Assembly: GCA_030584105.1 (NCBI GenBank)
Contig: CP129491.1
Span: 992,001 to 1,056,000 of the forward strand
Length of the DNA stretch: 64,000 bases
DNA from: UTCHB3 sp002050155
GTDB taxonomy: Bacteria; Bacteroidota; Ignavibacteria; Ignavibacteriales; Ignavibacteriaceae
Reading direction: 5' to 3'
A program made the translations under genes and the position numbers. The notes beneath the pieces are model-generated. The model was given only the letters and a program-made list of their open reading frames with translations, had not been told where the DNA came from and made no database searches. The first letter of the stretch is position 1; each line of letters opens with the position of its first letter. Below, piece by piece: positions 28,243 to 37,691 of this stretch.

Positions 28243-28292
28243 TTATTTAATCTTTTTTTATTAAGTTTCTAAGTTTTAATTAAACTTTTCTG

Positions 28293-29537
28293 ATGGAAAC
28301 GATAACACTGTTCCTCCTTATTCTTCTTTTCGGTTATTTAGGAACCGGATTAGCAGTAAGGAAAATTTCCGGTCGGAACTATATCCCCACGGGTGTTGAG
28401 TACCTGCTATTAGGATTGCTCTTATCGCCCGCTCTTTATGGTTTGATCGCACAATTTGTGCCCATTCTGCCAAAATTTCCCCTGAATAATTCGATTATGG
28501 AGAAATTAAACCCTGTTATAGCGGGTGCAACGGGGTTCCTTGGGTTGTTTTGGGGGATGAAATTCAATTTAGTTGCACTTCTCCGCTCTAACCGTGAACA
28601 TGTTCGAGTCGCTTTTTACGACCTCCTGCTGAATAATATTTTAATCGGAAGTGTTACTTTCGGAATTTTATACTACATTTTTGGCGGAACTACCATATTG
28701 GTTGATATCATTTTCGCCTCTCTCTCCACCGCAATTATGGTTTCACTCCCCACTCCATGGGTTGTAAGGCGTCTTCAGAAGAAATTTAAGCTACGCGGCA
28801 AATTAACCGATTCGATGATAGCAGCCACAAGTTTTTCGCGTTCTTTTTCGCTTCTGATGTTTGGTTTGCTTTTCCCGGTTTACCATATTCTCACACGCCC
28901 GGGTATCTTCTTAACCGCAACAGAATTTGTTGCACTTGGGTTTGGAATAGCAATTGTGCTCGGAATTTTGTTCTTTATTTTTCTTGGCAGAGAAACCAAC
29001 AGCGAAAAAATCATAGCCGGAATTTTAGGAATAACGCTTTTGGGAAGTGGTGTTGGTTATTATTTAGGGCTTTCCCCATTGTTTCTTTGTTTTATTTTGG
29101 GCATTTTAATCGGCAACCTCTCATCAATCAGAGAGAGAATAACAAACGCAGTTCATGGGCTTATAACTCCCCTTTCGGCGGTTACTGTAATTTTTGCCGG
29201 AATAACCTGGGTTGTACCGGAAGATTATTTAATTTGGGTTGCAGTGCTTTTAGTCCCATTAATTAAACTGATTTCAAAAGCAATTACCCACAGAATTAGT
29301 TACGCCGCTGCATTTGATAAAGAAAGTGTTTTTGAAAGGCAAGGTTCTGTATTTCTACTTAACGATATTTTAGTTTTTGCACTTCTTGTAAATTACGCTA
29401 CCGTGTTCAGCAACAGCATGTTGTCTTTCGTGGTTAATGCAACATTTATTTCGGCAATAGTTTTTTCAATTTCTGCTTCCGGAGTTACGAAGAAGTTTTT
29501 AGTGGAATCGGATGAAATCACCGGGGGTGTTGAATGA
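28293..29537 (+). CDS. CPA-type cation/proton antiporter-like membrane protein
   Basis: 414 residues, nearly all membrane helix (about 12 by eye). The pattern of the first helices (YIPTGVEYLLLGLLLSPALY, then GFLGLFWGMKF) resembles the N-terminal half of Kef/CPA2 exchangers. SLSTAIMVSLPTPWVVRR and SPLFLCFILGILIGN resemble the discontinuous helices. I do not see the classic ND or DD pair; the helix here reads AATSFSRSFSLL, so transport chemistry is uncertain. The stop overlaps the ATG of the giant fusion gene by four bases, so translation is coupled. It may be a partner subunit of that protein. Confidence 0.7.
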   Translation: METITLFLLILLFGYLGTGLAVRKISGRNYIPTGVEYLLLGLLLSPALYGLIAQFVPILPKFPLNNSIMEKLNPVIAGATGFLGLFWGMKFNLVALLRSNREHVRVAFYDLLLNNILIGSVTFGILYYIFGGTTILVDIIFASLSTAIMVSLPTPWVVRRLQKKFKLRGKLTDSMIAATSFSRSFSLLMFGLLFPVYHILTRPGIFLTATEFVALGFGIAIVLGILFFIFLGRETNSEKIIAGILGITLLGSGVGYYLGLSPLFLCFILGILIGNLSSIRERITNAVHGLITPLSAVTVIFAGITWVVPEDYLIWVAVLLVPLIKLISKAITHRISYAAAFDKESVFERQGSVFLLNDILVFALLVNYATVFSNSMLSFVVNATFISAIVFSISASGVTKKFLVESDEITGGVE

Positions 29538-32500
29538 TAGCGGTGATGCGTCGAATTTTCGTAATTGCTATTTTGCTGGGTATCATGTCGTTGCTTACCT
29601 ACATTGGCACGCCGGGTAACTTAGCGTATCCTGTTACGATGGCTGTTCTCGGCTTTATGATTTTGGCATCTTTCACGCTTGGCGAACTTTTTGCGCTTAT
29701 AAAGTTGCCCCGCGTACTTGGCTATTTGGCGGCAGGTGCGCTGTTTGGCTTGCCTTCTTATGAAGTGTTGCAACAATTTGGTTTGAACTTAATAACCCCA
29801 AAAGTTATCGATAACTTAGGTTCAGTTAACAATATTGCACTTGCGGTTATTGCTTTTGCTGCAGGGCTTCACCTTAAACTCACCAAAATCAAGAAAATAT
29901 TTGTTCCTGCTTTGGTGATATTTTTTGTTAAACTGATTGTAGTTTTCCTTTTGGTTACAGCTTCAGTTTACTTTTTGTACCCGGTTATTATGGGTACACT
30001 TCCTGATTCCAACCTTTTAATTGCCGGTGGCTTATTAATTTCAGTCATTTCAATGGGTACTTCCCTTGAGCTGACAATGGCAGTGGCTGATGAATTAGAG
30101 ATAAACAACAACCTTACCGACCTTACGCTCGGCACCACGATACTGAAAGATATTTTCAATATTCTTCTGCTTGCCGGTGTAATATATATTGTAAACAGTT
30201 CACTTTTGTCCACCGGGGCTACAGATTTAAATGGTGCTGCAAACAGCGCAACTGCCGTCGCAACTAACGGAAGTGCAGCCTCTGATGGCGGTTTTTCGTC
30301 CTTATTGACTGAGCTGGGTTACACAGTAGTTGCAGGTATCATCCTCGGGGGGATTGTCGTGCTTTATCTTCGTTTTGTAAGGCTGGAAATAACTTTTTTC
30401 TTAGTCTGTTTGTTAGTCTTCGGCGGGTATGCCTCCATCTTACTTGATCTTGAAACGCTGTTACTTTTTGTAATTGCGGGAATGGTTGCAGTTAATTTTT
30501 CCGATACAGAAGAGCTTGAAAAAGCAACCTCAAATTTTTCACTACCGGTTTATATAGTTTTCTTTGCGCTTGCGGGTGCTTCGTTGGATGTGGCAAATGT
30601 CAGCGTGGCTTTGCCAATAGCGGCTGTGTTGTTTTTGGTTCGAATTGTTGCCGTTTTCTTATCTGTGCGGATTTCTGCAGGCGTGCTGAAATCTTCTGAA
30701 GAGATAAAAAGATACGGCTGGTCAGGTTTTATTTCTACGGGAATATTAATGCTTGGCTTCCTTCAGATAATTGGTGCTAAAATCCCGGCAATAACGGGGT
30801 TTGTTTCACCCGTAATTTATGACCTTATCCTGCTAAACCTGATTTTGGGACCGGTTTTATTCAGAGTGGCTCTTACAAAACAGAAAAAATCGGAAGAAAT
30901 AGCGCCCGTAACGGATGAAAATGTGCGTGAAACTGACGAAATTAAGAAGAAGCTTAAGGCAGTGGATAAGGATTTTCGGGTTGTCTTCTCTGAACCGAAC
31001 TTTGATGATCAAAATCTGAACAAAATGCTGTTTGATCTCTATTTTAGGGTGCTTGGTTTGGTCAGCGAACTGAAAGATTCCTTTATTTATAAACGGAACT
31101 CGGAGTCGCAGGAACTGCTTGAAGAAACGGTTGCACTCTACAGAAACATGTTTATTTCTGTGGAAAACATCATTAAATCAGGGAAAGACGCCCGTTCGAT
31201 TAAGGCGACACTTCAAAACCTCAGAATAAATCAAACCGATTCGCTACTGCACCACCTCAACGAAAGAAAAAGCGAAGAGCGTACTTTTGCCGAGTATGAC
31301 TCATTTCTAAAAGGGTTGTTGAATAAGCTTGTGGATATCACCGAACTGCTTCCGGAAAGTTATTCACTTTCTGTTAAAACAAGCTTGGCAACTATGAAAA
31401 ACAAGCCTTTTAAGTTCAAACTTTATATTTTGAATCTTCATTTTCGTGCATTTTGGTGGAAATTATTCTCCGGCGGTAAACCAATCACCCTAAAAATTGA
31501 GCTGAGAAACTTTGCCCGATATTTTATCGGTTCGGTGATTACTAAGGAACTGAAAGAAACCGTTAATTTGGTCGGAGCTGACAGGCTTAACCTCTACCGT
31601 AAACTGAAAGCAATCCACAAGAATTTCATCACCTATTTAGACGAAATGATCACCATTACGGGGCAGGAGAAAAGCAGCCTTGGCTTTGTTACCGTTTTCT
31701 TCATGCGCTATGAAGAACTTAAAGAGATGTTTTTCAACGAATTGGATGTTTATATTTCTGAGCAGGCGCTTATTGTTGAGGAAATCGAAAAACGGCTCTC
31801 GTATGCGTTTGCTTCTCCTTATAATAATTTTCTGAAATATTTGGATGAAATTCAAAGGGTTGAAAAACGAGAAGGTGACTTAAAGCTTTTCCCGGCTTTT
31901 GAAGAATCTCAAAAAGTTAAAGAAGAACTGATTGATTCACTCAGATATTGGGTGGTTTATTATCAGGGAATGATTGGGTTCATCGAAAAAGAGCTTTATA
32001 TTTACCGGTTTGAGATTCAGCTTAATAATTTCCTGGATCGCGCATTGCTTAATCTTGCCGATGAAGTAAGCCAGGCGATTCGTGTTGAGTGCTCACAAAT
32101 TTTAATACAATTCCGAAAATTTTCGGAGGACCTTGAAAAAAGGTTGCCTGAAGGGTACGATAAACTGAAATCTTATTCAGATAATTTCAGAATCTCGGAG
32201 CATATCGAAGGACTTACTCTTGTTGTTCGCGAACTTGAGAAGGCATCCCGTAGCAGAAAGCTGCGCACTTTCTTGGATACGGTCATCAACGGCATCAAAT
32301 CTTTAGCGAAAGAACTGCCTGAAGAAGCAGAATTTCTTGAAGAAAGTGATCTGCTTTTGCCGGAAAGAACCCCCCGTTTCATTGAACTTAAAAGTTATAA
32401 AATAAGTAAGTTAACCGAAAACTTCCTTCTTTCCCGTTTCCCGAGAGAAATTGGTGATGTTAACGAGTTTTTGGTTAATTATGTCGAAAGTTCACTGAAA

Positions 32501-34093
32501 GAGTTCAGAAACTTAGAATCGAGCGTAATCTATTACATCGAATCGATCGTAAAACGGTTGGAAGAAGACCCCGGCGATATTGAAGGCGCAAAAGATATTA
32601 TCGCCTCGTTAACTGAGAATTTTGTAGGACGAGTCAGAGACATTGAAAGCAACAACGATAAGTTAGAAATATCGATTAACGAACAGGTAAGCATAAAGAC
32701 TGCAGCGGCAATTGCCCAAATTAACGAACTGATACCCCGTTCGGTTGCTGATGATGATGTTATCCACCCGGTTAGCCAAAAATTAGCCGATTCGTTGTAC
32801 ACCGCTTATAAATATATTAAGGTTCACCTTCATTTAGCATTTCACAAAATTTACCAGACCGGAAAAGCGCTTACTGAACGAGTCATCCGCCCGTTAATCA
32901 GAAGAAGTATTGATAGTTTCAGAGTGCTTTCGGGTAAAACGCCGCCGTTGCACAAAGAAGATCTTTTCCGGATTCAGGAAATTTTAGAGCAGTTGCCCTT
33001 CATTTATCGGCGACTTTTTGACGGCACATCTTTGGAATCATCGGAGTTCTTCAAGGGCGAAGAAGAGATTCGCAAATTAGTTGACGATGCTCAAATGCGG
33101 TTTAAAATGAAACTGCCCTCTTCAATTTTAATGGTGGGCGCACCAGGCTCAGGAAAAAGTTCGTCAATTTACTTTATGAAGAAATCGGTTTTCCGACCGG
33201 GTGATTACATTGAATTGAACTTTTTGGAGAGAATATCGGAAGTTGATGAATTAAGAAAAATTATTTCATACGCTTTGGGCTATAACGAACTTAAAACAAT
33301 TGATTCAATAATTCTCGACTTAAACGAAAGGTACCGCAACAAATATATCCTGCTGATTGACCTGCACAAAATTTTTATCCGCAAAGTTGACGGTTTCGGG
33401 GCACTTAAAGCAATGCTGCACATCATTTCGATGACTGCAAACAATGTTATCTGGATTGTTACGGTTCAAAGTATTGCATGGCAATTCATCAAAAACAATT
33501 TTAATGCCGGCAACCTCTTTAATTTCACCTTACAGCTTGAAGACCTTAACCGGAATAAAATGCGTGATATAATTATTAAACGCCAGGAAACTGCCGGTTT
33601 CAGGTTTAAATTCGCCAAAGATGAAATTTACTTGCTACGAAAGAGAATCCTGAGTTCCACAAAACACATGGAAGAACAGGCTTATTTAAGCCGAATATAT
33701 TTCGACCGCCTTTCTGATTATGCAAACGGAAATATTGTTGCCGGAATGAACTTCTGGCTTAATTCAATTCTGACAGTCGAAGAGAATACTCTGACTATTA
33801 AGACTTACCAACCCTTCCCCTATATTGATCTTTCGTTCCTCGATGTTAAGTTAATGACTGCTTTGCACGCCGTTCTGTTACACGGCGGTATGAAAAAGAA
33901 CCAACTGGCTGACTGTATGAACATCTATGAAAAGGAAGCGGGCGAAATTCTTAATAAACTATTCTCTTTTAACCTGTTAAGAATCGGTGAACTTACTAAA
34001 GGACACGATTATTTCTACACTAATAAGTTCAAATTCAAATCAATCGAACGAGAACTTAAAATAAGAAACTTACTGCCATGCGATACAGATTAA
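29534..34093 (+). CDS. Cation/H+ exchanger fused to helical region, P-loop NTPase and winged-helix tail
   Basis: 1519 residues. About 1-455 is a CPA2 exchanger (LPRVLGYLAAGALFG, ISMGTSLELTMAVADEL, LTLGTTILKDIFNILLL, VAFAAGLHLKL-like helices), with a low-complexity Ala/Asn/Gly loop near 235-255. About 465-1150 is charged and helical with no domain I know. Near 1150-1430 is a P-loop ATPase. Walker A is VGAPGSGKSSS (about residue 1200). A Walker B-like YILLIDLHKIFIRK has Asp but no following Glu, and NVIWIVTVQSIAWQFI is a sensor-like strand. The last 80 residues (MKKNQLADCMN, FNLLRIGELT) look like a winged helix. The NTPase half resembles STAND/ORC-type ATPases. Overlaps genes on both sides. Function inferred: nucleotide-gated cation exchange. 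Confidence 0.75.
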   Translation: MIAVMRRIFVIAILLGIMSLLTYIGTPGNLAYPVTMAVLGFMILASFTLGELFALIKLPRVLGYLAAGALFGLPSYEVLQQFGLNLITPKVIDNLGSVNNIALAVIAFAAGLHLKLTKIKKIFVPALVIFFVKLIVVFLLVTASVYFLYPVIMGTLPDSNLLIAGGLLISVISMGTSLELTMAVADELEINNNLTDLTLGTTILKDIFNILLLAGVIYIVNSSLLSTGATDLNGAANSATAVATNGSAASDGGFSSLLTELGYTVVAGIILGGIVVLYLRFVRLEITFFLVCLLVFGGYASILLDLETLLLFVIAGMVAVNFSDTEELEKATSNFSLPVYIVFFALAGASLDVANVSVALPIAAVLFLVRIVAVFLSVRISAGVLKSSEEIKRYGWSGFISTGILMLGFLQIIGAKIPAITGFVSPVIYDLILLNLILGPVLFRVALTKQKKSEEIAPVTDENVRETDEIKKKLKAVDKDFRVVFSEPNFDDQNLNKMLFDLYFRVLGLVSELKDSFIYKRNSESQELLEETVALYRNMFISVENIIKSGKDARSIKATLQNLRINQTDSLLHHLNERKSEERTFAEYDSFLKGLLNKLVDITELLPESYSLSVKTSLATMKNKPFKFKLYILNLHFRAFWWKLFSGGKPITLKIELRNFARYFIGSVITKELKETVNLVGADRLNLYRKLKAIHKNFITYLDEMITITGQEKSSLGFVTVFFMRYEELKEMFFNELDVYISEQALIVEEIEKRLSYAFASPYNNFLKYLDEIQRVEKREGDLKLFPAFEESQKVKEELIDSLRYWVVYYQGMIGFIEKELYIYRFEIQLNNFLDRALLNLADEVSQAIRVECSQILIQFRKFSEDLEKRLPEGYDKLKSYSDNFRISEHIEGLTLVVRELEKASRSRKLRTFLDTVINGIKSLAKELPEEAEFLEESDLLLPERTPRFIELKSYKISKLTENFLLSRFPREIGDVNEFLVNYVESSLKEFRNLESSVIYYIESIVKRLEEDPGDIEGAKDIIASLTENFVGRVRDIESNNDKLEISINEQVSIKTAAAIAQINELIPRSVADDDVIHPVSQKLADSLYTAYKYIKVHLHLAFHKIYQTGKALTERVIRPLIRRSIDSFRVLSGKTPPLHKEDLFRIQEILEQLPFIYRRLFDGTSLESSEFFKGEEEIRKLVDDAQMRFKMKLPSSILMVGAPGSGKSSSIYFMKKSVFRPGDYIELNFLERISEVDELRKIISYALGYNELKTIDSIILDLNERYRNKYILLIDLHKIFIRKVDGFGALKAMLHIISMTANNVIWIVTVQSIAWQFIKNNFNAGNLFNFTLQLEDLNRNKMRDIIIKRQETAGFRFKFAKDEIYLLRKRILSSTKHMEEQAYLSRIYFDRLSDYANGNIVAGMNFWLNSILTVEENTLTIKTYQPFPYIDLSFLDVKLMTALHAVLLHGGMKKNQLADCMNIYEKEAGEILNKLFSFNLLRIGELTKGHDYFYTNKFKFKSIERELKIRNLLPCDTD

Positions 34094-35223
34094 CGATAAA
34101 ATCCGTTTTATTCTGTCTGCTCCTCTTTGCAGGGTCGGTAACAGCGCAGCAAACCCCAAATAAGGTTAACCCGGGCAACAAAAATCTGCCTCAGGAAAAG
34201 ACTAACCCTCAGGATACAGGCGTTTTACCTGAAAATGCGAGTGAAAAGGGCGCTGTTCTTTCGATCGACACTCTTCATAAAATTGATACTTTACTTAAAA
34301 TAGACACCGTTGTTGTGATTGACACAGTATGGCAGCAAAAAGCAAGCGACACATCTTCATTATGGAAATATGAACCAACAATTGTGGTGGTTGATTCTTC
34401 CTCAAATTCTCTCTTTTCTTTGAACGAAATGCTCAACACTATTTATCCGTTGCGGCAAATTGGTATTTTTCGGTTTCTGCTTATACTGCTAATCGTTTTT
34501 CTGGCTTTTATTCTCTCTTTCCTGCTTAGAACTGTAGGCAGGTATATGATAAATAAAAGTGAAAAATACAGGAAATGGGGCAGATTTATCCCTGTGGTAA
34601 ACTGGGCAATGTGGTTGCTTACCGTGTATTTGGTGCTTCGGCTTGTGTTTGTGCAGACGCAGTTGTTGTTCTTCCTGATTTTTGCTATCTTAGTTACAAT
34701 TGTTGGTGTGGCGGCAATTCCCTTTATGAAAAATTTGCTCGGAAGGCTCTTTATTCTTTCCGGAAACTTGTTCAGCACCGATGACTATATTAAAACATCC
34801 GTTGCAAAAGGTTTTGTTAAAGAAATTGGCTGGCGGAATGTTACCGTTTACAGCGACGAAGGTTCAACTATTTTTATACCAAACTCTTATTTTATCGACA
34901 ATTCTTTTGAAAATATAAGCCGCGGCAAAAAAGAAGAACTTGTTTCATTAGATTTTGACTTCCCCGCTAACTTGGAACATACGATGGTTTTAACCACGCT
35001 TAAAGAAGCAGCAATTTCTAACCCCTTCCTCTTTGTGGAAAAAGAACCGGAAGTTTTTATTAAAAATGTTGATTTTCTTAACGATCGTTTTACCGTTCGA
35101 ATTAACATGTATCTGTACGACTCTGCTTATATCGATGAATTATACGACGCACTGAACCAATCAATTTTGAAAAAATTGGGCCCAACGATAAACAACGGAA
35201 ATGATGATGGAAGAACGAACTGA
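34078..35223 (+). CDS. MscS-family mechanosensitive channel
   Basis: 381 residues. A signal peptide (SVLFCLLLFAGSVTAQQ) and an unusual 100-residue Pro/Asn/Thr-rich periplasmic part come first. That part holds a short repeat (HKIDTLLKIDTVVVIDTVW). Three membrane helices follow near 135-215. The MscS core comes next: pore-helix region IPFMKNLLGRLFIL, beta domain DYIKTSVAKGFVKEIGWRN, FIPNSYFIDNSFENIS. The C-terminal domain ends near NQSILKK. It opens under membrane tension and releases solutes. ATG 34078 lies inside the end of the fusion gene (16-base overlap), so they are coupled. Confidence 0.88.
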   Translation: MRYRLTIKSVLFCLLLFAGSVTAQQTPNKVNPGNKNLPQEKTNPQDTGVLPENASEKGAVLSIDTLHKIDTLLKIDTVVVIDTVWQQKASDTSSLWKYEPTIVVVDSSSNSLFSLNEMLNTIYPLRQIGIFRFLLILLIVFLAFILSFLLRTVGRYMINKSEKYRKWGRFIPVVNWAMWLLTVYLVLRLVFVQTQLLFFLIFAILVTIVGVAAIPFMKNLLGRLFILSGNLFSTDDYIKTSVAKGFVKEIGWRNVTVYSDEGSTIFIPNSYFIDNSFENISRGKKEELVSLDFDFPANLEHTMVLTTLKEAAISNPFLFVEKEPEVFIKNVDFLNDRFTVRINMYLYDSAYIDELYDALNQSILKKLGPTINNGNDDGRTN

Positions 35224-36985
35224 GAAAAAAAGAGCTTTAATTCTAAAGTGGTTGCGCGTCTTCATGGTGCTTTCAGCCACTGTTGGCTTTCTTACCATAA
35301 TCCTTCAGCATGGGTTCAGGCTCGACTTGGTGCAGGAAGAGCTGATAAACGGGCTTTCAATCGGTGTTGTTGCTGTTTTTGTACTCTATCAGTTGGTGAA
35401 TTTTTATTTTTCTGATGATAAGCTAAAATTCATTCGTTCTCACATCTTTGAATCAACCGTAATCATATTTCTGATTGTCGAGTCAATTCTCACTTTTGTC
35501 GGTGCAAGTTTAATCCGGAACTTAGGCACAAGGTTAAATATTAAAAATTTAACTTTTTTGTATGTGGTTCTTGCGCAAATTTACATCGTTATCGGCATTA
35601 TTTTGGGTGCGGTAAGATATAACCAGAAGGTTCTTGAGTCAAAAATTCACCCTGCACGCCTTTTTATGCTCAGTTTTGCGGTTACTATCCTGACGGGAAC
35701 TTTTCTGCTTATGATGCCCGCGGCCTCATCGGTGCCCAGTGGCGTTAAATTTGTTGACGCCCTTTTTACTTCAACCAGTGCTGTATGCGTTACAGGGCTT
35801 ACCGTTTTGGATACCGCAACACAGTTCACTCGGTTTGGGCAGGTGGTGATAATGCTGTTGTTCCAGATAGGTGGGTTGGGGCTGATGACTTTCACCACCT
35901 TTTTCGCACTTTTCCTTTCCGGGGGACTGGGCATTAAAGAGAAGTTCATCCTCCGTGAAATGATGCACGAAGATAGTGTGGGAATGATTGGTAAAGTGCT
36001 TTCTCGCTTGGTGTTGCTGACATTCACTTTGGAGGCAATTGGTGCCGGATTTATCTTTTACTCAATAAAAGATTTTTACCAAAATGATGTCGGCGAGGCG
36101 GTTTTTTCTTCTGTTTTTCACTCGATTGCGGCTTTTTGTAACTCCGGGTTTTCTATATACACTATGAACCTTGCCGACCCAATGGCAAAAAACAATTATT
36201 TGTTTATCACCACTGTAAGCTTGCTTATTATTCTCGGTGGTATCGGTTTTACAACACTTCTTGGTGTGCCAAAATATCTTAAAATTAATCGTTCGCCCTT
36301 TTTTACAAGATTAAATATGCCACTTCAGGTTAAATTAGTTTTGGGCACTACTGCCACTTTGATTGTTTTGGGCACCCTGGTAACATACCTGCTTGAAATT
36401 AATGCTTCACTGAAAGGAATGGACACAGGCAATGCACTGTTTCATGCGTATTTTCAATCCGTTTCTGCAAGAACTGCGGGGTTCAGTTCTGTTAATATTG
36501 CGGAATTTACCGACCCAACCACTTTCTTCTACTGTTTTTTGATGTTTGTGGGGGCTTCACCGGGAGGTACCGGAGGGGGTATTAAAACAACAACTTTTGC
36601 GATTATTTTTCTTTCGGTCTGGATGTACAGAAACAGTACCCGTGATCTTAGAATCCAAAAGAGGATCATACCACCGGAAATAATTAATTTAGCATTTATG
36701 ATATTTTGGCTCTCTATTTTCTATATTTTATTCGGGGTTTTTCTTCTGAGTATTGCCGAACCGGGCATGAAGTTTGTCGATCTGATGTTCGAGGCTTTCA
36801 GTGCCGCCGGCACCGTGGGGTTAAGCAAAGATGTTTCCTCACACCTTTCTGATTTCGGCAAGTATATCGATATTCTTCTGATGTATATCGGCAGAATTGG
36901 GCCCCTTACAATTATTTTTAGTTTCATCGGGGAAAGAGACAGCAGCCGCTACTCTTACCCGAAAGATAATATCGCAATGCTTTAA
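35201..36985 (+). CDS. trkH: TrkH/KtrB potassium uptake channel with N-terminal membrane extension
   Basis: 594 residues; the typical core is about 450. The first 145 residues add four membrane helices (SATVGFLTIILQH, IGVVAVFVLYQLV, STVIIFLIVESILTFV, VLAQIYIVIGIILG) before the core starts at ARLFMLSFAVTILTG. All four selectivity-filter loops are present with their Gly: SAVCVTGLT, IAAFCNSGFS, VSARTAGFSS and FSAAGTVGLS. The intramembrane gate loop has GGTGGGIKTTT. It imports potassium with the TrkA/KtrA-type subunit encoded 16 bases downstream. It overlaps mscS by 23 bases. Confidence 0.93.
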   Translation: MMMEERTEKKRALILKWLRVFMVLSATVGFLTIILQHGFRLDLVQEELINGLSIGVVAVFVLYQLVNFYFSDDKLKFIRSHIFESTVIIFLIVESILTFVGASLIRNLGTRLNIKNLTFLYVVLAQIYIVIGIILGAVRYNQKVLESKIHPARLFMLSFAVTILTGTFLLMMPAASSVPSGVKFVDALFTSTSAVCVTGLTVLDTATQFTRFGQVVIMLLFQIGGLGLMTFTTFFALFLSGGLGIKEKFILREMMHEDSVGMIGKVLSRLVLLTFTLEAIGAGFIFYSIKDFYQNDVGEAVFSSVFHSIAAFCNSGFSIYTMNLADPMAKNNYLFITTVSLLIILGGIGFTTLLGVPKYLKINRSPFFTRLNMPLQVKLVLGTTATLIVLGTLVTYLLEINASLKGMDTGNALFHAYFQSVSARTAGFSSVNIAEFTDPTTFFYCFLMFVGASPGGTGGGIKTTTFAIIFLSVWMYRNSTRDLRIQKRIIPPEIINLAFMIFWLSIFYILFGVFLLSIAEPGMKFVDLMFEAFSAAGTVGLSKDVSSHLSDFGKYIDILLMYIGRIGPLTIIFSFIGERDSSRYSYPKDNIAML

Positions 36986-37001
36986 TTCGTGAGGAAGATA
37001 A

Positions 37002-37691
37002 GTGAAAAAGAAATATGTTATTATCGGTCTGGGTGATCTTGGGCAAAGTATTGCCAGAGCTTTGGGTAACTCAGGTGCCGAAGTGATGGCTATTGACCAG
37101 AACGAGGTCGCTATAAACGATATAAAAGATTTTGTAACTACAGCAGTGAGGGCGGATTCAACGGACGAGAAAGCGCTTGATAGTTTGGGAATCGATAAAA
37201 GTGTTGACTCTGCCTTAGTAACAATTGGACCCGACAATTTTGAAAGCACAATTTTAACCTCTGTGCTTTTATTAGAAAAGGGAGTTAAAAAGGTGGTTGC
37301 GCGCGCATCTTCCAAACTGCAGGATGATATCCTTAAGAAACTGGGCGTTCACCAGGTGATAATTCCTGAAGTTCAAATAGCTCGTCAGTTGATAAGTTTG
37401 GTTACGAGCCAGGATGTGTTGGATACTATTCTGCTTGGTGAAGACTATAATATCGTCTATTTGAAAACACCTACTGCATTTATAGGTAAAAGTTTGGTTG
37501 AGTTGGACCTCCGAATCCGTTACAATGTAAACTTAATAACTATTAAAAGAAACGAAAAAGTTTTTCATGGTGAAAAAGAAGAAGTGAAAGAGGTAATTTA
37601 CGGCGTTCCAACTGCATCCACCATTTTAGAGGCTAACGATATTTTAATAGTATTCGGTAAAGATAAGGATATCAGGAAGATTGTTGATTGA
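37002..37691 (+). CDS. trkA: TrkA/KtrA potassium channel regulatory subunit (RCK)
   Basis: 229 residues, GTG start after a GAGGAAG ribosome site. The RCK_N Rossmann fold begins with YVIIGLGDLGQSIARAL, and the acidic residue that holds the ribose follows (AIDQNE). An RCK_C domain lies at about 140-225 (TAFIGKSLVELDLRIRYNVN). It forms the cytoplasmic ring that gates TrkH/KtrB with ATP, ADP or NAD(H). Its single RCK_N/RCK_C unit and length fit KtrA rather than the double-length TrkA of E. coli. It overlaps the dehydratase-like gene by 11 bases. Confidence 0.93.
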   Translation: MKKKYVIIGLGDLGQSIARALGNSGAEVMAIDQNEVAINDIKDFVTTAVRADSTDEKALDSLGIDKSVDSALVTIGPDNFESTILTSVLLLEKGVKKVVARASSKLQDDILKKLGVHQVIIPEVQIARQLISLVTSQDVLDTILLGEDYNIVYLKTPTAFIGKSLVELDLRIRYNVNLITIKRNEKVFHGEKEEVKEVIYGVPTASTILEANDILIVFGKDKDIRKIVD

